Shown: positions 36,309-48,800 of the stretch, one piece after another
Layout: every line of letters starts with the position of its first letter
Numbering within the stretch: the first letter of the stretch is position 1
NCBI GenBank assembly: GCA_012861695.1
Contig: JAAOOA010000033.1
Span: 13,548,434-13,612,433 of the forward strand
Source of the DNA: Trematomus loennbergii
Taxonomy: Eukaryota > Chordata > Actinopteri > Perciformes > Nototheniidae
Reading direction: 5' to 3'
DNA: 64,000 bases
Translations under genes and position numbers: made by a program
Notes under the pieces: generated by a model
Databases searched by the model: none
What the model saw: the letters and a program-made list of their open reading frames with translations, nothing else
Told to the model about the DNA's origin: nothing

Positions 36309-37575
36309 ATTGTGATGCAGTTGTCAGCCTGACAGATTTGGTATCTTCTTTAGAAGATTTAGTTCTCGGACAGAGCCTGAAGCAGATTTCTGCCTTGAGT
36401 TATTTGCACAGATTTGCTATTGGGCTGTGTGTCTAGTTTGCATTCATTCAGCCTGAACAGAACTCAGAACTATCCAAGTTGTTCTTTTTGATTTGTTTCC
36501 TCCGAGTCTCTCTACTATTTCTTTTTGTTTCTCAATTTTTATGAATAATCCCTTGGAGAATAACAAATGTTTTGTTCAAATTGATGCATTTGCAGCTTTT
36601 TTATGCAACTAAATTGATAACTGACTAGTGATGAACAGCAGAACTACTGGTGCAGGCCAAAGGCATTTTACAGTTTACAGTTAATGCACTGTCCATAACA
36701 GCCGTTTAGGGCTTTAAACAATGCAAAATATGTTAAAACAACAATGACTAAAAGGTATAACGTTAAAAATAAATGTATAGTGAGCAGTACAGGGTAATAT
36801 TGATTCGGCCTATTAAAAACAAGTATTTAAAGAAACAAAAACCGGTACAATAAATAAATTAGACTTGGTGGGGCAGCTTCAGTCGAGCAGCCTGCTCAGA
36901 TCGATGCCAGCTCTCAAACCGCAGTCGGCCTGTCAGTCCTCTTTGCAGTTGGTGGCCTTTTTGCTAACCTCCACCTTGAAATAGCCTGCTGCCATCATGA
37001 CCCTGTGTGGCAGAGCAGATGAAGTCCTGGTTGGCCAGTCTGTTCGAACATTCAAGCATGGTGATAACTCCTCACAGCTTGCTGCCTTCACTTCCTTCTC
37101 ACGCTGCGCTGCCTCTTGTCCTCGCCACACTCGCCACTATTATTAAGACTGCAGACCTTTTAACATCACGATAAAGGCTGTCTTCAACCTAGTAGAAAAG
37201 ACGACCAGCTGAAAATGAATTGCTTTGATTGGAAGCAACGATCACTCCAGCTTTAACTGGTCTAAAGGTTTTTACCATGTGAAATACAAAAACATAGTTT
37301 TGGTAGCTATTTTACTGTGTTCTTGGGGAAACTTAAAGTGTGGTTTCAGATATTTCATTTAATTATGTCATTTTCAAGTAATCTATTAAAGTCAAACAAA
37401 ACAAAATGAAATATGTTTTACATGAGAGTTTATCGATTATCTGATGTTAAAACACAGATTAAGAATGAAACTTTACTGCTTTCTTTCTTCTGATTACTCA
37501 TTAGTGATGCACCCAAGCGACCGCATTATGAGAACCAATCTGATAAAAATCTGTCTGTTTTTCTGTTTTATTTTG
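36309..37575. other. unannotated, nothing recognised
   Basis: No gene supported. The block 36,870-37,140 is less AT-rich but has no domain or splice pattern I recognise. Confidence 0.35.
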
Positions 37576-37579
37576 AAAA

Positions 37580-38945
37580 GCATTCACTCCCTCTGTCTTT
37601 ACTTCCTGTCTCTGTGTTTTCCTTCCTGTTTGATCACATGATTCTGTTCACCTGGTGCCCTTGGGTCCTTCTCAGGTCGATTAAATGGAATCCTTGCGTC
37701 CCTCACTTGCGTCGTTTCCCTGCGTTTAGTCCCTCCCACCAGGGAAGCATGGAGAGACGCAAGGAAACCACGAGAAGCAGGGAAATTAGTTTTAAGAGCA
37801 ATGGGACGTCCTTTCCTCCGGAGCGTCACGTGAAGCGACGTCCGTTTGTGATGACGCCGCACAGCTGTTCGTCTGACAGCAGCTCATGTCCCCGTTATTT
37901 TCACAAACACCCCCGCCTCTGTTAGTACACATTTACTGACACAAACATTTGTATCATCTGTTGTAGACCCAAATACATTAAATAAAATAAGAACTCATTC
38001 TCAAAAAAGATAAACGCCATTCTTAAAATGTATAAACGAACAATAGTTGGATTAATATTGATTAGAGTGCACAATAGAAATAAAATAATTCAGAGAAGAA
38101 AAAGAGATATGTTATCTATCAAAACCCAGTTAGATTAACATTCATTGGATTGCACACTTTGTTTGTTTATGTCGATATGTAGCAAATTAACATGTTAAAT
38201 AGCACTTAATGACTGACTGAATGGAAATGACAATAAATGAAAATGTAAAACGAAAAAGCGATCATGAAAATGTTTCCAATAAATGAATAAAATAATTTTT
38301 GACCACTTTGTTGTTCAGATATATCACATATTTGTAACTGAATGATGCATTCATTGAAACAAAACACGGTATAAACTGAGGAGTGAGTCCCGTGAGTTTC
38401 ATGTATTTTCTTCACTCCGCTGGGAAACTCTGCTCTCATGTCAAGAAGCATCAGATCAGTGCATGCGCTGCATCGTCCAATCAGTGAGCGATACACAGTA
38501 AGGGGGCGGGGAGAGTATCTGAGGATTTCACCGGAGGATGGTCTGGTGGTTCCTCGGTTATCGCTCCTCCATTATCGCTCCTCGCTCCTCGATCCTCGGT
38601 CCTCCGGCAGAAATAAGAGCCATGGGACGCTACTCAAGATGGCGCAGACAAATCAACTTCCGGTGATACCGAGGACCGAGGAAATGAAAATAGTCGACCT
38701 GAGAAGGACCCCTTGTGTTGTCCTGCCCTCCCCAGCTGTGTCTTGTCCTTGTGATTAGTGCAAGTATTTAAGTTCTGGTTTTCTGTTGGTGTTTGTTGGT
38801 TCCTTGATTTTTCACATGGGAGAGTCCTGGTGTGTTGTCTGTTCACATTTAAAACCTTGAATAGAGGTATTTTTCTGTTAAGATGCAGTGTCCATCTTGC
38901 ACTTGGGTCCAACCTGCTCTGCTCGACCATGACACAATCAGCATC
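37580..38945 (+). repeat. LTR-like repeat fragment split by a TIR element
   Basis: 37,580-37,662 ('cttcctgtctctgtgttttc', 'tgttcacctggtgccctt') and 38,712-38,945 ('gtgttgtcctgcc', 'ccagctgtgtcttgtccttg', 'tgcacttgggtcc') are the two halves of the same repeat seen intact at 1.05-1.48 kb. The junctions coincide with the ends of the 37,663-38,711 insertion. Confidence 0.55.
37663..38711. mobile_element. TIR element with 18-bp perfect TIRs, 3-bp TSD (1,049 bp)
   Basis: The left end GGGTCCTTCTCAGGTCGA (37,663-37,680) is the exact reverse complement of 38,694-38,711. The flanking CTT at 37,660-37,662 and 38,712-38,714 is a 3-bp target duplication. Rejoining the flanks restores the order of the host repeat. 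The interior contains GC-rich tandem 'cgctcctc' motifs near 38,560-38,600. No transposase is encoded. The 3-bp duplication fits Harbinger or CACTA relatives, but the superfamily is not established. Confidence 0.85.
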
Positions 38946-38949
38946 GGTG

Positions 38950-39532
38950 AGTTTATCACTGCAAACTTAATGCATTACAGGTTTTCCTCCGACACGCTTG
39001 GAGGTATCGGCAGAGGGGTATTAAGTTGTTCAGTAATCTACAACCTCTCCACTTAATGTCACTCAATCATAATTCTCTGCACTTTTAGGTTACTAAAAAT
39101 AAGGCATTACAACTTAACTTGCTTTATAGAGCTGCAAGATTTAATTTACCAGAATAAACCAGAAAACAGTTTATTTTAGTATCGGATTTGGCCATTATCT
39201 CTTTGTTAATATGTATGAGCACTAATGAAATGATGGGCTGGATGTATACTGTGGGCATGTTTGTGACATTTTGCACCTGTCAAGAGTCTATCAATGCAGT
39301 GTGTGGTTCCTGTAACATCTATAATAATGTTGTGGTTCTTTATGTGTTGAAAGCTTCTGTAAATCTGTTCGCTGTTACTTTTACTTTATTCTACATTACT
39401 TTATTTTTTCCTTAACTGGCAGAGATTTGAATACCTGTCCTACGTGAGTCATGTTCGATAATCAGTGAAGACTGGCTACTTGCAGTGGAATTGTTGTTTT
39501 ATTTTGTATCCATGCTCGTTAATCTAGTTAGG
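38950..39532. other. unannotated, nothing recognised
   Basis: No gene or repeat terminus was recognised before the hAT insertion point. Confidence 0.35.
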
Positions 39533-40814
39533 GTTAAGACCAGGGGCGGATCTACGGGGGGGCAAGGGGGGGCAGTTGCCCCCCCACTGTAGAGCCTTGC
39601 CCCCCCTGTAGAGCCTTGCCCCCCCAGCTGCCCCCCTAACTTTTGTTTCCCTAAAACTGTACTTGTAGAAACAAACCTACACTATGTCCACAAGCTTCTC
39701 AAGCAGCGAAACAAGCATTACATTAATTAAAAGTGAATAATTTTAAATATAATTTTAGGCCCGTTAAAAACGTAGCTACGGCCCTGCATTAAACGTTCAC
39801 AGACCGCGGCTCACACCGCTGCAGAGGGGGAACGAGCTGTCCCAGCACCTGAAGGTGGATCAGCTCCCCTGGGAGCATTTCCCCTTCCATTAGTTTTGTT
39901 TTTACTAAGGACGAGAGCTTGAAACAAAATATTAATAAAACGCTGCCGTTTGAATCGATAGCGTTTAACAGACGGTCGCTGTTTGGGGCGTTACGTTACA
40001 AAATACTACACAGACAGCGCTAGCTGGGAGATCGATCACTTTTATTTGCTAAACTATGCGGTACTATTAAATCCACGTAAATTACACATCACAGCAATGA
40101 GGCCATATCAATTAAACCAGGATACATCCTTTACCGTCAAACTGGGTCTAAACACAGCTGCCTGTGTGCGTTTGATTAATACTTTCTGGTGTTATATTTA
40201 TGATATGCTACTTATCACCTACATGGCCCTAACGTGTAAAGTTATACAAGCATTTGTACCAGTGCTTTTCACAAGTAGACTCTTGCAGGCCAGAGTAGCT
40301 GGAGTGATTCAACAACAACACAAAGACATATCTGAGAAGTGATCAGGACGAACAGAAAGAGGAAAAGGAAAAGAGAGTACACTGAAGAGACCAGGAGGGT
40401 CAGAGCAGGAGAAAGCCAGGAGGAGATGAAGACATTCGTGAAGAAGAAGAAATGTATGTGAGGAATAAAGATGAAGTGTCAGAAAGAGGGACAGAGGCAG
40501 GGATCAGGAGGCAGATGAGACTCCAGCTGGACCATATGGTATGTTCTTATTCTCCTTGCATACATATTCCATCACAGCAGCACAATTTAGCAGCTCTTAG
40601 TATCTAACAATACATTGTAGTTGCTATAATTTCAAGTCATTTGCAACATTCATTCTACATGTTAATGGTAAAAGCTTAAACAGTTGATTACCTGCATGCC
40701 ACAAAGACTGATGTTCTAATATTTTTGCACATTTAAGTAGAAATGTAATTGAAATTCTATTTATTTTTCCTTTTTTTTATTGATTGTTATAATTGTACTC
40801 ACCCATGTTATGTT

Positions 40815-42715
40815 CAACCCGGTATCACGGCAAGACGTGAACATGTGACGATCTACCATGCTGGGAGACGTGAATATGTCACGGTTTCGTCCCTTCAAAC
40901 GTGACAGTTACACGGTATTGTTAACATGGCCCAACCAGTGGAGAAATACCCGGAAGTGCCTAGCAAATGGTCTACCGCGCCTATTGGTCGGTTTTTATTG
41001 TCAAAATTAGATGTTTTTAATTTATTTTTTAATCGTCACACTCGATTTTGCCGATTTCTTGTTGCCCTAGCTGGTCGACACCTCTTTTAGCAGAAACAAA
41101 GGCTACATTAATGTATTAAATCGATGTTAATCCATGTGTGTGGAGGTGAGGATGTGGAATTAACGGACGTGACGTTGTGCGATTGCGTTGCCAGGCAACG
41201 CAATTTACAAACTCTTCAACTACAACCCTAATTATATTTAAAACATTTTAGACGGCCTCACGAAATACTTTAATGTAAATTAAAATGTAAATGTGAAGGA
41301 TGTGTGTAATGTGGTGATTGACATTATTCACCCACGGATCTATGGGTTGGGGGTATTGTTCCGCACGGACATTTTAGTTAACCGGACTCCTGTTGATGTG
41401 AAATCCGAAAACATTTAAAAAAAAAAAAATACTTTATTCCGAGTTTGCTTGCTTTTCTCTTTGGAGGTCATCACATAACGGCATTGTAATACACGGTTTG
41501 GCTGCATTAAATATGACATATCTGCCGTAGTTCTGTATTTATAGAGCCCTGATGAGAAGACTTCTGGACAAACAGGAAGCACTGCCGCCAAAACTGAAAA
41601 CGTGACGTGGATCATAAATATATCAGCAATTAAACCACATCTTACATTTATTTTCACACAATACGTCTCCTTGCAGTATCAATACTAATTCGGCTGACTT
41701 TTATATTTGATCCAATTGGTAGATAGGCTGTATTTACACCATAACGGTGCACAGCTGATAGAAAGGCACATCTAGTGGTTAAAGCACGTTATTGAATTTT
41801 ATTATTTTATTATTTTTCACAAAAATGAAACCATCAATAGCAGAAACAGAATTAACTGTCATTAGTAAACCACCCAAAAAAAAAGATCATAAATGGTTTT
41901 GTTTTATATATATTTTAAGGATAATAATATCAATGTAACACTGTCTATGACACTTACTGTATAACACTGATTTGAAAAACATACAGAAAAAACTAATTCA
42001 CTGCCCTTAATAAAGTATTTAATACATTTCAGGTGTGCTGTTTTGTTTAGATCATTGACATCTGGAGCTCTTTTAATGTCCTTTTTGATTATTGTTACAC
42101 CAGGTCTTGTCAAAACCTTTATTCCATATTCAATATTACTAAACAAAACAGCAATTCTACTCCACTACAATTCAGAGGTTAACCTGGTATTTTTACTCCA
42201 CTACATTTATTTTAGTTACTTTGCAGATTCTGATTAATGATGTGAAATATAAACAACCTTAAATCAGGCTTTAGTTACACCTGAGTAAAATTCAGGGAAA
42301 GGTGATTGTCAAGTGCCAACAATCAGGAGAGATATTTGATAGTTGCTGCTTGAGAAGACTAAACATTTATCTGCAGATCCCTATAAAGTATATTCATTAC
42401 TCGTTATTCTCTACTAATAGTTAATTAAAGACTGTATATAATGGCTATTTTGCATATCCCTTTCAAGATTTTCTAAGGATCATTGACATATCATATACAC
42501 AACTAATTCAATAACGTGCTTTAACCACTAGGCGGTGCACACAAGGTACACACAGCCATAATAACTTTGTATTATTAGTGTAGGACACTTGTGTATGTAT
42601 AACATCTGAAGATGTGTAGTTTTATTCATGTTTTCACATAATTGTACAGGATATTGCTATATTATTTCACATGTCAGATCGTCACATATTCACGTCTTGC
42701 CGTGATACCGGGTTG
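40815..42715. mobile_element. TIR element copy 2, complete, 8-bp TSD (1.9 kb)
   Basis: The termini CAACCCGGTATCACGGCAAG... and its mirror pair over about 40 bp with one mismatch. GTTATGTT flanks both sides (40,807-40,814; 42,716-42,723). Inside is a second inverted repeat (about 41,771-41,798 and 42,505-42,532, 'ggttaaagcacgttattgaa') enclosing about 760 bp. No recognisable protein; minus-strand frames at 41,415-41,657 and 41,904-42,146 are conserved with copy 1 only at the level of the whole DNA. The 8-bp duplication suggests hAT-type transposition. Confidence 0.85.
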
Positions 42716-42942
42716 GTTATGTTAGATGTCAATCCACTTACACTGTAACTACTCTGGCCTTGAAAGAAGGTTACACATCTAACTGATGTCCACTAATCCC
42801 TATAAAACAAAGTTCAAGCATACATTAAGCACAAAACAATAAATGTTGTACACTGTCCCTGCCTGCACCATGTCCAATGTTGGACAATGTTGTCTCGTTG
42901 TTGCGATTAAACTGATCTTGTATCTTGCATATTTCACCTTAG

Positions 42943-43094
42943 GAAAGTGGGCACGCGATGACAGCTTCCTTGACACCATCATGGCGATGGACCGCCGTGC
43001 CATGGTCAGCAAGGAGAATGAGGACCTGCGTGCCAAGGAGATGCACGACGAACGGCTGCTGCATTCACACAAGGCCCAGGAATCGGACGACTAG
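42943..43094 (+). pseudogene. 3' exon of a Harbinger-type accessory protein (uncertain)
   Basis: A TTTCACCTTAG acceptor (42,932-42,942) precedes an open exon ending at a TAG (43,092-43,094). The peptide is short, charged and helical ('KENEDLRAKEMHDERLLHSH'), similar in character to the C-terminal helix of Myb-like Harbinger partners. Upstream exons are not visible, perhaps lost or replaced by the TIR element to the left. I do not recognise the family with certainty. Confidence 0.35.
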
Positions 43095-43239
43095 CTGCTC
43101 ATGGTGCCAGGTGGAGCAACAAAATACGTTTCAGGCTGGGCTTCTGGCAGTGCTAAGCGAGCTGATTAAATCCAACAGGCCTTCAATACAAAAATTAAGA
43201 AAAACTTGTCGTCGTTGATAAACTGTACAATGACTTGTT

Positions 43240-43385
43240 GGGAGGCGTGTGATGCAGTGGTCTGGTGCGTTGGTGTTCGGATCAGGGGAGCACAGGTTCA
43301 AACCCCACTGCAGTCAGGATGTCGTTGTGTCCCTGGGCAAGACACTTCACCCCAAATTGCCTACACCTGGGACAGTTAATTTTGT
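43240..43385 (+). repeat. tRNA-derived SINE
   Basis: It begins 'gggaggcgtgtgatgcagtg'. A B-box-like GGTTCAAACC lies at 43,295-43,304, followed by the common fish SINE body 'gtgtccctgggcaagacact'. It cannot form a proper tRNA and is therefore a SINE and not a tRNA gene. Confidence 0.75.
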
Positions 43386-43479
43386 ATTATTGTGATTAAT
43401 ATATAATATATGCCACTGTTATTAATACTGACACCTAACTTTGCACTAAGGTGTGTCTGCTGCTGAGCCTACCTATTGT

Positions 43480-43480
<1 letters not shown>

Positions 43481-43518
<38 letters not shown>
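43481..43518. repeat. (TA)n microsatellite
   Basis: About 18 TA units between diverged AT-rich flanks. Confidence 0.95.
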
Positions 43519-43519
<1 letters not shown>

Positions 43520-44028
43520 CCACTGTTATTATATTGTTTTGATACTACTGACACTTATTGATCTGCTGCTGATAAATAAAAGAGAACCTACATGCACGGC
43601 ACTAGCATCATGACTGTCTTTGTTTAAACCAGCAGCAGTGCAGCGGTACACAGACTAACCTGTGTGTGTGTAACGTAGTTCTTCAGGTGTGTATGCTTAA
43701 CATGTATGTATTTATCACAGTAAAGATGGTATACAAAAGCTTTTTAAAGAGCTTTCAACCTCATCCCATTGTCTTTAACACACATTTAACATAATAATAT
43801 ACTCATATTAATATACAAATATACAGTATGAGTACTGTTTTGATACTGACATGTAATCTTTGCACTAAGGTGTGTCTGCACTATTGTAATTGTGTCTGTT
43901 GACTGTGGTAAATAAAAGAGAGAACCAAATGCACTGTACAAAAGATCAGCTTTATTGTCAATTTACAATTTCCATGCTGTTCAGATGCCTCAAGGGCTGT
44001 GCGCGTGTCTTGCCCCGCGGCGATTTTT

Positions 44029-44574
44029 TTAGGTTGCGTCTCCCCAACGTTGCTTCCAGGCGAATACAGAGGAGTTGAAAATATCCACTTTGATCCACTG
44101 CACATTGGTGTACGTTGGCAGTGCACCACCTTCTCCCACCAGGCCGATTGTTCTATTGTTCACCCAGAGAGAGCGCGGGACACGACGCGTTCCGTAGTAT
44201 TCGCATATCTGAAATACATACAAAGACACAAATTAGCCCTACATAACTCCATAAATCCTACATTAGATAGTATTAATGTGATTTAATGAACGTACCATTG
44301 CTGTTCTTTGGGCGTGATAACGGTCATCATGCTCAGCTGTCCTACGGCGAAACATGTCCATAGCGTGTGCTTTTCGTGGTCCAATCCTTTTGTTAAGGCT
44401 TCTTAACCGCCTTCGCCTCCGACTCAGCATTTCTATTGCATTTGAATGGTCGATCTGTATTTTTATTTGTGGCTGAGTTATTGGCTTAAATAACTCAGTT
44501 ACGAAGCTGTATAACACGACCACCAAAACGTCAACTCCATACCGTGTCTGAGGTCGGAAGGTAAACAGAAGCAT
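44029..44574 (-). pseudogene. two-exon unrecognised protein in Harbinger-like remnant
   Basis: Exon 1 (44,574 down to about 44,296) ends at ATG|GTACGT. After a short intron, the acceptor ATTTCAG precedes 'ICEYYGTRRVPRSLW' (about 44,210 down to the stop at 44,029-44,031). The two exons join in phase 0. Exon 1 has a basic run ('RRRRRLRSLNKRIGPRK'), consistent with DNA binding or nuclear import. No DDE motif or other domain is recognised. It is probably the second gene of the degraded element; host origin cannot be excluded. Confidence 0.4.
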
Positions 44575-45078
44575 ACAGCGGAAGCGGACGTGTTTTTTCT
44601 TCTTCTTCTCTCGGTTTTTTGGCGAATTGCAACTTTAAGGTGCATACCGCCACCTACTGTACTCGCCGTGAAGTTGTTTGCGGCCTGCCAGTAAACCCAA
44701 AGCAGAAGAAGAAGAAGTGACGTCGGCGGCTCATTTGCCTAATCCACCCCCAGGAACTCATTTTGGTGTGAACGCGATCTGCTTTAGTTCATCAGAACTA
44801 AAAGAGCTCTCATGAACTAAAGTTCACATGAACTACTGTGGGAAAAGTACTTGGTGTGAACGCCCCTCTTGTCTAGCTAAGATATGGCACCACATGGAAG
44901 TCAAGGACATTACAAAATTGTAATGTTTTGCAAAACTATTGTTTATTTTGTAATAAACAATTATTTACTATTATTAATTCATACAACAGTGTTGAAATGT
45001 TGAGCTTGTCAATCTTAATCTGACAATACAAAAACTGAAATATAGGTAAGAGAAGAAACTGACACTTGCCTTTCTTTG

Positions 45079-45877
45079 TGTTACGCTCTCACGAGCCTAC
45101 AGGACTGAACTCCAAATGCTAACACCAGGAAGAGGACACAGAGCTTTGTTGGTAAAAAGGTTTATTAAACCAGAAAACTCTTCGGGAAACAACAGAGAGA
45201 TTTAATGTCCACTTAATCCGGGCCAGGGTTTTGTCACCAACGGAGGTGCGGAGATGCACGGAGGTAATTCCGGCGAGGTGAGCCGGGGATCCAGAGCTGA
45301 CGAGAGTAGACAGGAACGAGCTGGTGTGCGTGGAAGCACGGAGGGAATACCGGCGAGGTGAGCCGGGGATCCAGAGCTGACGAGAGTAGACAGGATCGAG
45401 CTGGTGTGCGTGGAAGCACGGAGGGAACACCGGTGAGGTGAGCCGGGGATCCAGAGCTCACGAGAGTAGACAGGATCGAGCTGGTGTGCGTGGAAGCACG
45501 GAGGGAAACTCAGACGAGGAGTTGGAGGCTGGACGTGGCAGGCAGAGGAGTAGGCAGATGGATACTGGACAGAGAGCATAAGGTAAGATTTCAGGTACAC
45601 AGATTGTTTAGTTTAGCTATAGTGAAAATACCAAGTCGTATTTACCAGCGTGGTGAAACGACGAACTGGTGAATACTGGATGGAGGACCCGGGTATATAT
45701 GCAGGTGAAGGTGATTAGTGTAATCCGGATGATGAGCCACAGCTGAGGAGGTGAGTTGGCGGGAAACAGAAGTGGGTCAGCCACGCCCAGCCAGGAAGAC
45801 AGACACACAGACAAACAGACAATAACAAACACAAAACAAAGGGGAGAAGAAGGAGGGAGATACTGCAAATCCTCACA
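45079..45877 (-). repeat. Gypsy copy B 3' LTR
   Basis: 799 bp with three 80-bp minisatellite units (45,261-45,500), against two in copy A. TG...CA ends, AATAAA on the minus strand and the TATA box are as in copy A. Confidence 0.95.
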
Positions 45878-48800
45878 GTACCCCCCCCTCAACGGGAGCC
45901 TCCTGGCGACCACCAGGCTTGTCAGGGTGTGCCCTGTGGAACTCCCTCACCATGACAGGGTCCATGATGCGTGACCGAGGCACCCAGCAACGCTCCTCCA
46001 GGTTGTAACCCTCCCAATCAACCAGGTACTGAAAGCCCCTGCCCCGGCGCCTGACATCCATGAGCCGACGCACGGTGTAGGCAGGATGATCATCGATGAC
46101 TCGGGGGGGAGGAGGGGGAATGGTTGGAGGGCACAGGTCACTGGTGTGGACTGGCTTGATCTGGACACATGAAACGTTGGATGAATCTTCATGGTCCTGG
46201 GGAGCTTCAGACGGACAGCAGAGGGGTTGATGATGCGTTCAATGGGAAAGGGACCAATGAACCGAGGGGACAACTTCTTCGACTCCGTAAGGAGGGGAAC
46301 ATCCTTCGAAGACAACCAAACTGACTGTCCAGGGGCATAAGGGGGAGCGACATGTCTGTGGCGATTAGCAGATCTCTGATTCCTGGGAAGTCCGAAGAAG
46401 GCTGAGCGAGTGTCCCTCCAAACCTTACGGCAACGCAGAATGTGTTGTTGGACGGATGGAACAGACAACTCATTCTCCTCTTCAGGAAACAGGGGTGGCT
46501 GGTACCCTAAGGAGGCTTCGAATGGAGAGACACCAGTAGCAGAAGAGGTGAGAGCATTGTGGGAATACTCAATCCACGGTAGATGGGAACTCCAGGTTGA
46601 CTGGTTATGGTTGGCAACACAACGGAGAGCAGATTCCAAATCCTGATTAGCCCTTTCAGTTTGGCCGTTTGACTGGGGGTGATAACCTGAAGTCAGACTG
46701 ACAGATGCACCGAGAGATTGACAAAAAGTCTTCCAGACCTGGGAGGTGAATTGAGGACCACGGTCGGAGACGATGTCTGCCGGGATACCATGCAGGCGGA
46801 AAACATGCAGGGTGAGAAGCTGGGAGGTCTCCAGGGCTGAGGGGAGCTTCGGCAGAGCAACAAAATGGGCACATTTAGAAAAACGGTCTACAACTGTAAG
46901 TATGGTTGTGTTACCCTGAGAGGGAGGTAGGCCAGTGACAAAGTCCAGAGCTATGTGAGACCAAGGTCGACTAGGGATTGGAAGGGGCTGAAGCAATCCT
47001 GCAGGTCTCTGATGAGAGGCCTTGCTCCTAGCACATGTAGTACAGGCAGAAACGTACTCCTTAGTGTCCCTGTCCATAGTTGGCCACCAAAAACGTCTCC
47101 GGAGAAGGGTGAATGTGCGGTTAGCACCTGGGTGATTGGAAAAACGGGAGCTGTGGACCCACTGCAGAACTTGAGAACGGACTGAGTTGGGGACAAACTG
47201 ACGATTTGGCGGACCGCTACCAGGGTCAGGTTGATCCAACAGCGCCTCCCGGATCGAGTTACTAATCTCCCAGGTGAGGGCACCCACCACACAACTCCGG
47301 GGGAGAATAGAGTCCAAAGAGGTTACAGGACCCTCAGAAGGAAACGATCTGGACAGGGCATCAGGTTTGGCATTCTTCGAACCAGGGCGATATGTCAAGG
47401 AGAAATTGAAACGACCAAAAAAGAGGGCCCATCTGGCTTGTCGGGAGTTTAGTCGTTTGGCAGACTGGATGTATTCGAGGTTCTTGTGGTCAGTCCAAAC
47501 AAGAAAAGGCTGTTCACTGCCCTCGAGCCAGTGTCGCCACTCCTCCAAGGCCATTTCACCGCCAGAAGCTCTCTGTTTCCCACATCATAATTCCTCTCAG
47601 CAGGTGAAAGACGGCGAGAGAAAAAGCACAAGGGTGAAGCTTATTGTCTGGTCCTGCAGACTGGGACAGAACAGCGCCAACCCCGATGTCAGATGCATCT
47701 ACCTCCACAACAAACTGCTTGCTTGAGTCCGGCTGGATGAGTATGGGGGCAGAAGTGAACAGGGACTTGAGAAGAAGAAAGGCCCTGTTTGCATCTGTAG
47801 TCCAGGAAAACTTGATCTTGACAGAAGTGAGACTGGAGAGTGGAGCTGCTACCTTGCTATAGTTCCTGATGAACCGGCGATAGAAGTTAGCAAAACCCAG
47901 GAACCTCTGCAGCTCCTTCCGAGTAGTGGGGACTGGCCACTCAGAGACAGCTAAAATCTTCCTGGATCAGCCTCCAACTTGCCTTGCCTGATGATATATC
48001 CAAGGAAGCTGACCCGCTCCTGGTGAAACTCGCACTTCTCAGCCTTGACGAACAGCTTGTTCTCAAGCAACCTTTGTAGAACCTGACTGACGTGGTCCTG
48101 ATGTTCCTCCTGACTCTTAGAAAAGATCAAGATGTCGTCAATGTAAACAAAAACGAAACGGTTGAGGAAATCTCGTAGAACATCATTAACAAGGGCCTGG
48201 AAAACAGCTGGGGCATTAGAGAGTCCAAAGGGCATGACGAGATATTCAAAGTGACCAAGGGGGGTGTTGAAGGCTGTCTTCCACTCATCTCCTTGGCGAA
48301 TTCGAACAAGGTGGTAGGCATTCCTGAGGTCGAGTTTGGAGAAGATGGTGGCACCTTGGAGAGGTTCAAAAGCTGAGTTTATCAGAGGAAGTGGGTATTT
48401 GTTTTTAACTGTAATGTTATTTAACCCACGAAAGTCAATACAGGGTCGGAGTGATTTATCCTTCTTGTCCACGAAGAAAAACCCGCACCCAGAGGAGAGG
48501 AAGAAGGACGAATAATTCCTGAAGCAAGGGAGTCACTGATGTATTTCTCCATGGCCTCTCTCTCAGGCCGAGACAGATTATAAAGTCTGCTGGTAGGTAG
48601 AGGAGCTCCAGGTAGCAGATCGATGGGACAATCATAGGGACGATGAGGAGGGAGAGAGAGAGCTTTATCCTTATTGAAGGCCCCACTCAGGCTGTGGTAA
48701 ACCTCAGGAACACCAGACAAGTCTACTACAGCTGAGACACATGGAGCAGGCATAGGATCTACAGGGACGGGAGGCACAGCAGACTGTAAACAGTTAAGGT

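Larger units (their letters stand above)
42724..44880. mobile_element. Harbinger-like remnant with two convergent gene pieces
   Basis: The right end (about 44,840-44,875) carries 'aaaagtacttggtgtgaacg'. The adjoining block with 'tgcggcctgccagtaaaccc' is shared, inverted, with the MITE at 16,412-21,209. A plus-strand exon (42,943-43,094) and a minus-strand two-exon gene piece (44,574-44,029) run towards each other, as Harbinger genes do. No left terminus was found, so it is truncated. A SINE and a TA microsatellite interrupt it, and a tail with 'tttgcactaaggtgtgtctg' occurs twice (about 43,440 and 43,860). Confidence 0.5.

Noticed and set aside
43240..43385. Possible tRNA gene
   Set aside because: B-box-like motif is present but the acceptor and other arms do not pair; body matches a SINE.
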